Positions 42,322 through 51,344 of a stretch of 64,000 nt of DNA are shown piece by piece (position 1 is the first letter of the stretch; each line of letters begins with the position of its first letter). A model generated the notes under the pieces. That model was not told the origin of the DNA, did no database searches, and saw only the letters and a program-made list of their open reading frames with translations. The position numbers and the translations under genes were made by a program. Source of the stretch: Velthaea sp965214335. GTDB taxonomy: Bacteria; Vulcanimicrobiota; Vulcanimicrobiia; Vulcanimicrobiales; Vulcanimicrobiaceae. Location of the stretch: the NCBI GenBank assembly GCA_965214335.1, contig CBDCBO010000005.1, positions 992,001-1,056,000 on the forward strand, written 5' to 3'.

Positions 42322-44439
42322 TCAGGTCCCTTTTTCGGCGCCGAAGTAGTGAATGACTTTGAGCGTGATGGCGGGCCGGGTTATGAATTGACTGGCGTCA
42401 CCATACACGAAGTACAGCTCGTCATGGGGCCGGCGCAGACTGTAGCCGAACGACAGATTCGTCCCGTAAGCGAAGCTCGGTAGCGCGCCGAACGGCGGTG
42501 GCGTGCCGACGATCTTGCGCGCCCCGAAACTGAGCGATGAGCGCCGGCCCAAATCGAAACTAAGCCCGGCACGTTCCAGCCATTGCGTCTCGCGCTCACC
42601 CGAATCGCCGTGCCAAGCGGTCTGGTCGAGGTTCAAAGATAACGTTGCCCGGCGGGCGAGGCGGAAGGCGATGTCGCGGTCCGTCGTCGTCAAGCGCCCA
42701 TCGCCGAAGCGGCCGAAGTTCTGCACCCACTGATCTTGCAGCGCGGTGCCGGCCTGATACTGGAGCGTGATGCCCTGCTGATTGGCCGGCCGCAGCAGAT
42801 CGCCCGGTAAGCGCACGTACGAAAAACCGGTCGTCGCGGTCAAACTAAATTTCGTCTTGGTGGCGACGGTTCCGCTGAGCGTGCCGTCCGTTAAGTCCGT
42901 TCCGCCCGTCGTTCCCGCGTACCGGTCCAGAAAGGCATTCATGGCAAATGTTTGGTAGCGGGCAGTCGGGCCAAACTGAAACGTGTGATTGATTTGCGCG
43001 CTGTATCCGGCGATATCGGTAAGCGAGATCAAGCCGTCATAGGGATTGTAATATTGGCCGATCTTGCGCAGGGTGAACGACGTATAGTCGTCTTTACCGT
43101 AGTATGCAAGGCCGCCGTCGTACCGCTGGGCGTTGGCCGTATCGAGGACGCGAGTGCCGGAATCCGATCCGTAATCGAAGTAGGCGTTATAGTGCGTGTT
43201 CGTATCGTACGATGCGACAATAAGGTTCGTATCGTCGTGAACGCCCGGCAGATCGGCGGTAACACGCGTTTCCCACGTTGTAAAACGACGATTGGGCGTC
43301 GTATACTCAACGGTCTCCGCGCTATCGTTACGGCCGTCGCCGACGGCGTCGAAACTGCCGAAGGTAAACGGTCCCTGCGTACCCTCGAGCGCGTATCCGT
43401 CGCGCGGTGTCGGAATTGCCGGCGTATATAATTCGAGCAGATACGGACAACCCGAACAATTGCCGGAGAATATGTTCGCCGCGCTCTGACTAAAGAACGG
43501 CCGAATCTCGTTAAAGTGACGAGCGAACGCCGTTGGAGCGATCGTTTGCTGATCGACTTCGACATTGGAGAAGTCGGGGTGAATGGTCGCGACAAACGAC
43601 GACGTTGCGGTAATCGGAATGGCGACGTCGGCGCCGGCCCGCGAGGTTGAGCCGCCGACGCTGCTTCCGGCCAGTTCGCCCAGCGTATAGAGACCCACCC
43701 GAGGCTTCGTGCGCGCGCTGCCGTGGGCGATAGCGAAGCCGCTGAGCTGACCGGCGAAGACCGAACTTGCGGGCTGCGATTGACCGCCGCCATGCGTCCA
43801 TTCGTCGGTTTCGCCGGCGCGCTGCGAGAAGCGCGTGAATTGTCCGAGCCACACCGGCCGGCCATCCGTGCGGATCGCGGATAATGGAATTGTCATCATC
43901 ACGACATAGCCGTTGGCGGTGGCCACGCCGGTCGAGGTCCAGGTGGGCGCGTAGATTGCGTTTTCCGTAGAGTATTGATAGTGCGTGCCGTTGGGCGTTG
44001 CGCTGAACTGATAGCGAAAGCCGTTGCGTCCGCTAGGCCAAAGATACACGCTCACTTCATCATCGGTTCCATCGCCGGTGTCGTTCACGTGCTGCGTGGC
44101 GACGATCGGCTCGTGTTGGACGACGTCGAAGCGCAGATGAATCTGCGTCGCGTCGGTCACGATCGCGACGTGCGTGGTTTCGCGCGCTGGTTTCCCATTC
44201 GTGAAATCCCAACCCAACGTAACACCTGATGCGGTGGCCCAGCCCGTTTCCGCATCGAAGGTCGCGGCCGCCGCGACGTTCGTTACATTCAGCATATCGC
44301 CCGTCGTATCGTTGGCCGGCGCAGCGCACGCTGCGATCGGCGCGCATACGATGCCGCTCAGGCACACGAGTCCGGCAACATATCGCGAGCCGGTTGTAAC
44401 TATTTCTTTAAGACCAAGCGGCATGAGAATGCGGTACAT
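42322..44439 (-). CDS. DUF5916 protein: CBM9-like domain plus predicted outer-membrane barrel
   Basis: The 705-residue exported protein has a signal segment within residues 18-42. A carbohydrate-binding family-9-like beta domain (about 50-230, with DDEVSVYLWP and MMTIPLSAIR) follows. The DUF5916 hallmark comes next: ATIHPDFSNVEVDQQTIAPT and FNEIRPFFSQSAANIF, near residues 285-320. The C-terminal half alternates in the manner of a beta-barrel. The family is common in Bacteroidetes and other diderms, with a poorly defined surface role. It is transcribed after a 106-base gap from the M56 gene and in the same direction. Confidence 0.86.
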   Translation of the reverse strand: MYRILMPLGLKEIVTTGSRYVAGLVCLSGIVCAPIAACAAPANDTTGDMLNVTNVAAAATFDAETGWATASGVTLGWDFTNGKPARETTHVAIVTDATQIHLRFDVVQHEPIVATQHVNDTGDGTDDEVSVYLWPSGRNGFRYQFSATPNGTHYQYSTENAIYAPTWTSTGVATANGYVVMMTIPLSAIRTDGRPVWLGQFTRFSQRAGETDEWTHGGGQSQPASSVFAGQLSGFAIAHGSARTKPRVGLYTLGELAGSSVGGSTSRAGADVAIPITATSSFVATIHPDFSNVEVDQQTIAPTAFARHFNEIRPFFSQSAANIFSGNCSGCPYLLELYTPAIPTPRDGYALEGTQGPFTFGSFDAVGDGRNDSAETVEYTTPNRRFTTWETRVTADLPGVHDDTNLIVASYDTNTHYNAYFDYGSDSGTRVLDTANAQRYDGGLAYYGKDDYTSFTLRKIGQYYNPYDGLISLTDIAGYSAQINHTFQFGPTARYQTFAMNAFLDRYAGTTGGTDLTDGTLSGTVATKTKFSLTATTGFSYVRLPGDLLRPANQQGITLQYQAGTALQDQWVQNFGRFGDGRLTTTDRDIAFRLARRATLSLNLDQTAWHGDSGERETQWLERAGLSFDLGRRSSLSFGARKIVGTPPPFGALPSFAYGTNLSFGYSLRRPHDELYFVYGDASQFITRPAITLKVIHYFGAEKGT

Positions 44440-44545
44440 CTTTCTGCGTCATACATGCAAGCGACGGCGCACATCGGTCGGCGCCGGATCGCGTAGTGAT
44501 TGGCCGCCGGAGCGGCCTGGCAAGTCGGCTGTGTGCAAGTCGGGA

Positions 44546-46384
44546 TTAGCGGTCGGACGCCACGAACCGCGCGTCGTGCGCAGCGGTCGTATCGAGGGCT
44601 GCGCCCTGCATGTCGCAGCCTACGAATTGCGCGGCGCGAAGGTTAGCCGCGACGAAGTCGGCGCCTTCGAGATCATCCGCCGTAAAGACCGTTGCGTGCA
44701 GATCCGCTCCGCGCAGATCGGCTCCGCTCAGGTTCATGCTCGCTAAGTTGATTCCGTGCAGATCGTTGTTACGCAGATCGGCTCCGGACAGATCGCAACC
44801 GCCGCACGCCCCGAGCAAAGCGCGAACGTCGAGGCCGCGTAAATCGGTGCCCGCCAACGACGATCCCGCGACGCGCAGCCCGCGTGTGTGCGCCGCGTGA
44901 AACGACGCGCCTTCAATATTGGTGTTCGTGAAGGTCGCATCGACGAGCGAGGCGCCGTCGAGTCGGGCGCCGGAAAGATCGACGTTTTCGAGCACCGCAC
45001 GGTCGAGCCGCGCGCCACGCAAATCGGCGCCTTGCAAATCGACCGTTGTTAGTCGTCGGCCGCGCCAATCAATCCCGCGCAGATTCTGTCCACGTAAGTC
45101 GCTGCCCGCCGAAGTACCGGCGCCGGCTTCCGCGCCGATTGCTACCGCTTGCGCCGGCCGCTCAACGGAAAGTGCGACGGCTGACGCTGCGGTGTGCAAC
45201 GCTCCCGCGAGAGACGTGAGTTGGCTCGCGGCTACGGCGTCGTGCGAAGCCGCAATGCCCGTGTCATACTGCTGGCCGCTGGCACGTTGCGCGACTCCGT
45301 CGGCGGGCGAACGGAGGAGTCGCGGAGCCGTTGCAGCGGCTGCAATGGTGCAGCCGACCGCGATGAGACCAACGGTGAGCGCCGCCGCCTGCCGCCAGCG
45401 GGCCTGTACGGGACGCCGTTCCAGCAGCGCTTCGATGCGCACGCTAATTTGGCGGCGGGTGAAGAGCGCACCCGGCGCGACGGACGCGTGCGCCGGCATG
45501 CGCATCTCGCGGGCCATCTGCCACAGCGCGCTCGCGTAAGCCGCTGGTTCACCCGTCGCCGCGACAACGGCGTCATCGGCGGCAATCTCACGCTCGAGCG
45601 CGATGCGCCGGCCGACGAGCCAGATCAGCGGATTGAACCAAAACACGCGCTCAACACAGCGTTGACCGAGATTGATCCAATCGTCGTAGCGCCGCAGATG
45701 CGCGTGTTCGTGCACGATCAGTCCTTCGATTGCGCTCAACCCACCCGCCATCGCCAATTCCGTTGGAATGAGAACGATCGGACGTCGAAAGCCGACCGCC
45801 ATCGGCGTTTCAGTTTCATCGCTCAAACGCAGATAGATTTCACGCTCGTGTTGCGTGTTTTGCGTTAACCACGGCAACTCCGCGGCGAACTGGGCATCGA
45901 GCGGGCGCGAACGCCGCTTCAACTGATCAACGCGAAGCAACCCGAGCAGAAGACCGATCAGGCCCGCGCTCGTGCCGGCGACCCACGTGCCGGCCAACGC
46001 GAACGCCGCCGCGCGGCTGGGTCGCGGGGCCCACCACGGCAGCACGCCGCGATAGAGCCGGCCGATCGTCGTGCGGACCGAAGCAGCGGGGACGACGTGC
46101 CGGGCCGCCGCTGAGAGCATCATCGCCGGCGACACGCGCGATGGCGGAAAATCGGCCGGTGCGCTCGACGCCTGCACGCCGGTCGCTCGAACCGCCGACA
46201 CCCCAAGTGTGGCCAGCGGCATGATAGCCAGCGCACACAGGGCGAACGTCCATAGACCGCAGCGCAGGCCGGCATCGAGCGGAACGAGGCGAATCACAAC
46301 CGCGACAACGGCAACGAGCAAACCACCGAACACGACGCCGGCAATAACGGCGTGCAATGCGGCAGTCACGCACGCCTGGATCAT
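44546..46384 (-). CDS. BlaR1/MecR1-type M56 peptidase fused to a pentapeptide-repeat domain
   Basis: The N-terminal half is an M56 membrane metallopeptidase: several transmembrane spans (about 10-33, 42-62, 128-150), HEHAH at 225-229 and the third ligand Glu266 in EREIAADDAV, then a final span near 330-350. Instead of the penicillin-sensor domain of BlaR1, residues from about 430 to 612 form pentapeptide repeats (many copies of A-D/N-L-R/S-G-A). The topology places this domain beyond the last membrane span, probably outside the cytoplasm. It overlaps blaI by ATGA. It likely cleaves BlaI on sensing an unknown signal. Confidence 0.92.
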   Translation of the reverse strand: MIQACVTAALHAVIAGVVFGGLLVAVVAVVIRLVPLDAGLRCGLWTFALCALAIMPLATLGVSAVRATGVQASSAPADFPPSRVSPAMMLSAAARHVVPAASVRTTIGRLYRGVLPWWAPRPSRAAAFALAGTWVAGTSAGLIGLLLGLLRVDQLKRRSRPLDAQFAAELPWLTQNTQHEREIYLRLSDETETPMAVGFRRPIVLIPTELAMAGGLSAIEGLIVHEHAHLRRYDDWINLGQRCVERVFWFNPLIWLVGRRIALEREIAADDAVVAATGEPAAYASALWQMAREMRMPAHASVAPGALFTRRQISVRIEALLERRPVQARWRQAAALTVGLIAVGCTIAAAATAPRLLRSPADGVAQRASGQQYDTGIAASHDAVAASQLTSLAGALHTAASAVALSVERPAQAVAIGAEAGAGTSAGSDLRGQNLRGIDWRGRRLTTVDLQGADLRGARLDRAVLENVDLSGARLDGASLVDATFTNTNIEGASFHAAHTRGLRVAGSSLAGTDLRGLDVRALLGACGGCDLSGADLRNNDLHGINLASMNLSGADLRGADLHATVFTADDLEGADFVAANLRAAQFVGCDMQGAALDTTAAHDARFVASDR

Positions 46385-46764
46385 AAGCCCTGCCGTTTGC
46401 GTTCGATAAGGTCGTGCAAACGCTGCAGTTCGGCCTCGTCGACGTCTTCGGATTCGAGCAAATTCAGCACCAGTTCGCGCCGCGAATTGTTGAAGAACCG
46501 CGAGACGACGTGCGCGACGACGATGCTTTGCGCGTCTTCACGATTCACTGCCGGACGATACACAAAGGCGCGGCCGTCGGCTTTGTGATGGACGTAGCCT
46601 TTTTGCTCGAGTATGCGCATCGTGGTCAGGACCGTGTTGTAGGCTAAAGGCGGATTGCCCAGCGCTTGGGTGACGTCGGCAACCGTCGCCGTGCCGCGGG
46701 TCCAAAGAATATCCATCAGCCGATACTCCGCCTCGGTAAGGCTAGGCGACTTCTTCCGGGCCAT
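46381..46764 (-). CDS. blaI: BlaI/MecI-family repressor
   Basis: The 127-residue winged-helix repressor has SLTEAEYRLMDILWTRGTATVADVTQAL, the recognition helix region AYNTVLTTMRILEQKGYVHHKADGRAFVYRP, and a C-terminal dimerisation helix containing the segment cleaved in BlaI relatives. ATG 46764 starts MARKKSP; GTG 46770 is two codons upstream. It is the first gene of the blaI-M56 pair and presumably represses its own operon. Confidence 0.94.
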   Translation of the reverse strand: MARKKSPSLTEAEYRLMDILWTRGTATVADVTQALGNPPLAYNTVLTTMRILEQKGYVHHKADGRAFVYRPAVNREDAQSIVVAHVVSRFFNNSRRELVLNLLESEDVDEAELQRLHDLIERKRQGL

Positions 46765-46770
46765 TCCCAC

Positions 46771-46811
46771 ACGCTAGCACCCGGAACGCCCGGCCGTCAA
46801 CTATTTAAATA
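46771..46811 (-). promoter_or_regulatory. Candidate blaI promoter with an adjacent palindrome
   Basis: On the minus strand: TTGACG (46800-46795), an 18-base spacer, then an extended -10 TGC-TAGCGT (TAGCGT at 46776-46771). The start codon lies only 6 bases after the -10, so the transcript would begin at or next to the ATG (leaderless). A perfect palindrome TATTTAAATA (46802-46811) abuts the -35 and could be an operator. Confidence 0.35.
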
Positions 46812-46876
46812 AGTGTACGGTCGGAAGCGGTCACATGTTTCGCGGGCCGCACCCGGGCCGGCGCCCGCGCCGGCAC

Positions 46877-46922
46877 AAAAAAAAACCGGCGATCGTGACA
46901 CGTGCGTCACCCATCGCCGGTT
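46877..46922 (-). terminator. Rho-independent terminator downstream of the porin gene
   Basis: On the minus strand, AACCGGCGAT / ATCGCCGGTT (46922-46913 with 46893-46884) encloses a further GTGAC/GTCAC pairing and is followed by a run of nine T. It lies about 215 bases beyond the porin stop; no gene is seen between. Confidence 0.85.
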
Positions 46923-47136
46923 GGCCAACTTATCGCGGAGCGTGCGAAGCGGTTGCCGGTGAGGCTGCGTTGCCTCAGTCGTCCACCGAGTGTCCGTTTA
47001 GCCGACCCATTCCCGATGGTCGATTTCATAGCGTGGCGCGTCGTCGCTCGCGAACTTGCGCCGTGGAGTCTGCCGGCGCGCACCGGGTTGGCCGGCGCGC
47101 GTCGGGCGAGCTGCTGCGCTTATCGATTCCGTTGGG

Positions 47137-48822
47137 TCAGAACTTGAAGTCGAGTCCCGCCGACAGGCCTTGCAGTCGGCCGCCGGCGTAGCAATGCGGT
47201 CCGCCACCGCTCGTTAGTGTGGTCGCGGTCGGATCGAAGGCCGCCTCCTGTGTGGCGTCGTGGCAGTCGGTGGTGAGGCCGCGGCCGCCGGCGCCGAGAT
47301 CGTAGTGCGCGTACGGATGGTTCGCCGTCATCGCGTAATCGGCGTAGATCGATACGTGCTTGTCGAATGAGTGTTTATAGGCGAACGTATAGAGATTAGC
47401 TTGATTGTCGGCTCCGGCCGCACCAACGGTATTGTGCTGGCCCGGGTCGCCCGGGGTGCGGCCGGCGTAGGCCCAGCCAAAATTGATGCTGCTTAGCGCA
47501 TCAAGATTCTGGGTGAGCGCCAACCATGTGCCGTGCCGGGTACGCTCGTTCTGAAACTGTAGCGAATCAGGAACATCGCGCTGCATGTACTCATAGATTC
47601 CGCTAACGACCGTTTTCTTCGTCGGCGAATACTGAAAGCCGACCTTCTGCGCAGCTTCGTTTGCCACGTCGAGCGGATTGAGATTCGCTAAGTCGCTGAC
47701 CCGATTTACTTTGTTGTGAAATTCGTAGGCTCCGGTCAAGTAGAGCTTTCCGGTCGTGTAGCCCAAGCTGGCACTGTAGGCTGTGCCGTACGAGCCGTCA
47801 TTACAAAACGGCGGAGTCGCACCACTGCCGGGGACGTTGCCGCCGGCGCAACTGGATTCGCCCGAAGGGATGTTCGCATCTTCATAGTCGCGGTTCTGGC
47901 CCGGTGCGACGAGCGCGTTGAAGGTTACGCCGCCCAGTACCGGAGACTCGTACCATAATGCATGATCGAGCCGGGTCGCGAATTCAACGCGGTTGTCGCC
48001 GCCCGTGTTGGCCATGACCACCGAATAATCGCCGAGTTCACCGGAGAACGGATTCATGCGCGCCGTCGACGTCTTATACGGCGCATCGGTCTTACCGATC
48101 TTGAACGCACCGACGTACTTGTTGGCAATGCCGATGAAGCTGTTGCGCGAGGTAAGTCCGCCTTTGACGATCGAGTCACTATTGCTGTTCGTGTTAACCG
48201 TTCCGGACGTCGACGAGACGTCGATTTGGGTTTCTAGCTGGTACACGAGTCCCGTATGATTCTGCTCGAGCACGTGCTGCCCGCGAATACCCAGATACGA
48301 GAGGTTCGTTGAAATACCGGTCAGGAAACCAACGTGCCCGAGCGGCGCATCGCCTGAGGTGGGGTAGAAATTCTTAAGGCCCTTGGTGGTGTCGTCGAAC
48401 GACAGATCCAAATTGCCGTACAGTGTCACTTCATCTTTGCTGCCGCCGATGAGGAACGTCAGCGCGTCGCCTTTTTTGAGTTGCACGAAGACCGGCGTTG
48501 CGGCCGGCTTCGGCGCGAAGTCGACGGTTCGGCCCTGGGCGTCGACGGGTCGCCCGAAAATATCCGTGGTGGGTTGACCTTGTACCGATTGTCCGGCGCC
48601 CGGTTGGCCTTGCGCCGGGGGCTGAATCTCGGGTGCGGCCTGCGCGGGCGCCGGCCCCGGTCCCGCCTTTTGCGCCTTTAGCTCGTCGAGTTGCGCTTTG
48701 AGCGCATCGACTTGCTGTTGCAGTGCTTTGAGTTGATCGGTGGTTGCTGCCGTCGGGTCAGCATACGCGAAGCTCGTGCTCGAGAGCATCAGCACGAAAA
48801 CAAACGCGAAGAAACGCTTCAT
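47137..48822 (-). CDS. Outer-membrane porin with N-terminal coiled coil
   Basis: The 561-residue protein has a signal peptide (cleavage near residue 21), a short heptad-type helix (about 28-52, LKALQQQVDALKAQLDELKAQ-like), a Pro/Gln-rich linker, and a C-terminal barrel. The barrel starts at VTLYGNLDLSF and closes with a terminal aromatic (LDFKF). GLTSRNSFIGIANKYVGAFKIGK resembles the general-porin (OmpC/Omp32) pattern. The coiled coil may anchor the trimer to the cell wall. It is the last gene of the oxalate-type run. Confidence 0.88.
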   Translation of the reverse strand: MKRFFAFVFVLMLSSTSFAYADPTAATTDQLKALQQQVDALKAQLDELKAQKAGPGPAPAQAAPEIQPPAQGQPGAGQSVQGQPTTDIFGRPVDAQGRTVDFAPKPAATPVFVQLKKGDALTFLIGGSKDEVTLYGNLDLSFDDTTKGLKNFYPTSGDAPLGHVGFLTGISTNLSYLGIRGQHVLEQNHTGLVYQLETQIDVSSTSGTVNTNSNSDSIVKGGLTSRNSFIGIANKYVGAFKIGKTDAPYKTSTARMNPFSGELGDYSVVMANTGGDNRVEFATRLDHALWYESPVLGGVTFNALVAPGQNRDYEDANIPSGESSCAGGNVPGSGATPPFCNDGSYGTAYSASLGYTTGKLYLTGAYEFHNKVNRVSDLANLNPLDVANEAAQKVGFQYSPTKKTVVSGIYEYMQRDVPDSLQFQNERTRHGTWLALTQNLDALSSINFGWAYAGRTPGDPGQHNTVGAAGADNQANLYTFAYKHSFDKHVSIYADYAMTANHPYAHYDLGAGGRGLTTDCHDATQEAAFDPTATTLTSGGGPHCYAGGRLQGLSAGLDFKF

Positions 48823-49005
48823 AGTAGTAGCTCCGTCCTAACCGCACGCGGTGTTCGGCGGGTATGCACCTCTGCCGCGGTCGATAACCGCGCCAGTGAG
48901 GCAGTGAAGTTTCGTTCTTGGCCCCGGCGTACTGATGCGTTTCATCGATCCGCCGGTTCATCGTGAAGTCCGTGACATGGGCGGCGTAACGCGCCGCGGC
49001 TTATC

Positions 49006-49779
49006 TTATTTTGGCGCCATATAATTATATTTGCGTAAGACCGCTTGGCCGTCGGACCCGGCCACGAGCTTGATGAGGTCTTGCGCCAGTGCCGTGTTCT
49101 TCGCATTCTTGGGCACCGCCATGTTGTAGGTGGACACAACGTTGTACTTATCTTCGATCGGAACCACGGTGAACTTGGCATCGTCTTTGTCGGATTGAAA
49201 GGCAATCGCCGCATTGGCTTTTCCGCTGACGACCGCCGCAACGATATCGCTACCCTTATCGGCCTGGACGGCGATGTTTCCACGTATTTTCTGCACGAAA
49301 TCAAAGCCCAGGTCGCCGGCGGCGTTCTGGATGACTTGGCTGGCTAATTTGCCGACAGCCGAAGCCGGTGTCCCAATGGCGATTTTTACGCCCGCATTGC
49401 CGATGTCCTTGAGCGTCTTGATATTTCCCGGGTTGCCTTTAGGCACTAAGATAACTTCACGGTTGCGCAAAACGGGTTCGGGCGCGTTGAGCAAATTGGC
49501 TTCTTTATCCGTGGTGCCGCTGCCGACCAGAATGACGTCGGCGCGGGCCTGCGTGTCGACCATGTTGCCGATGTCCGTTCCGCCAAGATATTGCGGTTTC
49601 ACCGTCACCCCGGCGTGCTTGGTCTGAAACTCTTTGATGATTTCGGTGAACGCACCCTGCGCGTTCGAGGCAACGAGGGCGATGACTTCGGTGTCGGCTG
49701 CGCCGGTGCCCGGCATGACGGATGAAGCCACTACAGCCAAAGCGCCGATTCCAGCTAATTTTAACGCAAGTTTGCGCAT
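49006..49779 (-). CDS. Periplasmic substrate-binding protein (ModA-like, orphan)
   Basis: The 257-residue exported protein has a signal peptide (about residues 1-28) and a type 2 periplasmic-binding fold: VIALVASNAQGAFTEIIKEFQTKHAGVTVKPQY, then ADVILVGSG, NREVILVPKGNP, IAIGTPASAVGKLASQVI and VVSGKANAAIAFQSD. This most resembles ModA-type molybdate/tungstate binding proteins. No ModB/ModC partner is adjacent. It lies between the antiporter and the porin, so it may bind a carboxylate such as oxalate instead; that is inference. Confidence 0.82.
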   Translation of the reverse strand: MRKLALKLAGIGALAVVASSVMPGTGAADTEVIALVASNAQGAFTEIIKEFQTKHAGVTVKPQYLGGTDIGNMVDTQARADVILVGSGTTDKEANLLNAPEPVLRNREVILVPKGNPGNIKTLKDIGNAGVKIAIGTPASAVGKLASQVIQNAAGDLGFDFVQKIRGNIAVQADKGSDIVAAVVSGKANAAIAFQSDKDDAKFTVVPIEDKYNVVSTYNMAVPKNAKNTALAQDLIKLVAGSDGQAVLRKYNYMAPK

Positions 49780-49902
49780 CGATTTATCTTTCCTAATGTG
49801 GTGTTCTCAGTGAGAAAAGTTGGCACTCCGCTTCGCTCCGGTGTTATCAAGAGCGGTCGGCGGATCGCTTCCGCTCGTGAGCCGCACAGCGTCCGCTGCA
49901 CG

Positions 49903-51228
49903 TTATGTGGTCGCCGTCCGTGACGAAGAAATCGGCTTGCTGCCGGGGTTTACCGCACCAATTTCGCGTTGGCGCAACGGGCGTAAGACGGCGATTGCCA
50001 TAATTGCGGCGATAATATTGAATACCGCTGCGATCATGAGGGTCATGCTCCAACTGCCGGTGGCCGCCGTGATCACGCTGGCGAGCGGGACCAAGAGCGC
50101 CGCCGTACCTTTTGCCGTGTATAACATACCGTAGTTCGTGGTCGCGAATTTTTGGCCGAAGTGGTCGCGCGTCGTGGCCGGAAAGATGCTGTAAATTTCA
50201 CCCCACGCGAAGAACACGACACCGGAGAGCAGCACGAATGAAATCGGAGTCGTGCCGAATTTCATGAGCGCGAAGATGCCGATCCCTTCGAGTAAGAATG
50301 CGCCGAACATCGTCTTTTCACGGCCGATCCGGTCGGAGATGAAGCCCAGCAGCGGCCGTGTTATGCCGTTCATGATGTTGTTGAGCGACAGCGCATACGT
50401 TAGGGCGACGGCCGTTATGCCGAAGATCGTGACGGGGATATTGTCGATATAGTAATCTTTGGCAATCGAACTGAGTTGCGCGACCGCCGTCAAGCCGCCC
50501 GATGCGACCAGCACGAACATAACGTACATGACCCAGAAGACGGGTGAACGCAGAACTTCGGGCGGTGTGTATTCGCGCGTACCCTGCAAAACGTTGGGCT
50601 TCGCGACCTCGGCCGGCTTGGACGCCGGCGGCTTGATCAGCAGCATCGATGCGACCAAGATGACGCCGCCTTGGATGAGGCCGAAGGTGAAAAACGTGTG
50701 TTCGTAGCCGCTGTCCTTGATCATGAGCGTCAAGGGAATGACGCTGACGGCGGCGCCGGCGCCGAAACCCGCGGACGTCAATCCGGCTGCCAAACCGCGC
50801 CGGCCGCCAAACCACTTGAGCGCATTGCCGATGCACGTCCCGTACACGATGCCGGCGCCGATCCCGGCGATCACACCGCCGGTATAGAGCATGGCAAGCG
50901 AATCCGCTTTGGAGTCGATGACCCAGGCCAGGCCGGCGAGCACGCCGCCGATGGCGACCATGACGCGTGGTCCATATTTATCGACAAGCGCCGCCTCGAA
51001 CGGAACCAGCCATGTTTCGACGATGACGAACACCGCGAAAGAAACCTGAATCGCGGCCCGACCCCAGCCATGCTTGGCTCCAATTGGATCGACGAAGACG
51101 GTCCAGCCGTACTGCAAGTTCGCGATCATCGCCATGCAGACGACACCGGCGATGAGTTGAACCCACGGGTTGCGCAGGCCGGAACCCGCGGTTTGCGAGC
51201 CGGCCCCCCGGGTGACGATCGTAGACAT
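49903..51228 (-). CDS. oxlT: OFA-family MFS transporter, probable oxalate/formate antiporter
   Basis: The 441-residue MFS protein has about 12 membrane spans. OFA-type features include NLQYGWTVFVDPIGAKHGWG, the motif VDKYGPR after the second span, GIGAGIVYGTCIGNALKWF, and GITRPLLGFISDRIGREKTM. Its neighbours, a formyl-CoA transferase and a decarboxylase, support oxalate-formate exchange like OxlT. The gene lies 116 bases downstream of the ligase gene on the same strand. Confidence 0.88.
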   Translation of the reverse strand: MSTIVTRGAGSQTAGSGLRNPWVQLIAGVVCMAMIANLQYGWTVFVDPIGAKHGWGRAAIQVSFAVFVIVETWLVPFEAALVDKYGPRVMVAIGGVLAGLAWVIDSKADSLAMLYTGGVIAGIGAGIVYGTCIGNALKWFGGRRGLAAGLTSAGFGAGAAVSVIPLTLMIKDSGYEHTFFTFGLIQGGVILVASMLLIKPPASKPAEVAKPNVLQGTREYTPPEVLRSPVFWVMYVMFVLVASGGLTAVAQLSSIAKDYYIDNIPVTIFGITAVALTYALSLNNIMNGITRPLLGFISDRIGREKTMFGAFLLEGIGIFALMKFGTTPISFVLLSGVVFFAWGEIYSIFPATTRDHFGQKFATTNYGMLYTAKGTAALLVPLASVITAATGSWSMTLMIAAVFNIIAAIMAIAVLRPLRQREIGAVNPGSKPISSSRTATT

Positions 51229-51344
51229 TTACACCAGTTCCTTTGACCCGAGGCCGGGCCGGTTCGAGCAAACGTGGATGCGATCTGCGCCGGTTGCGCT
51301 TCGCGAGAGGAGAACTTTCTTTCTAGTACAGCGCGAAGCCGGCC

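Noticed and set aside
49006..49779. Assignment as a molybdate-binding ModA with gene symbol.
   Set aside because: The fold fits, but no modBC genes are adjacent and the surroundings are oxalate-type, so the ligand is left open.
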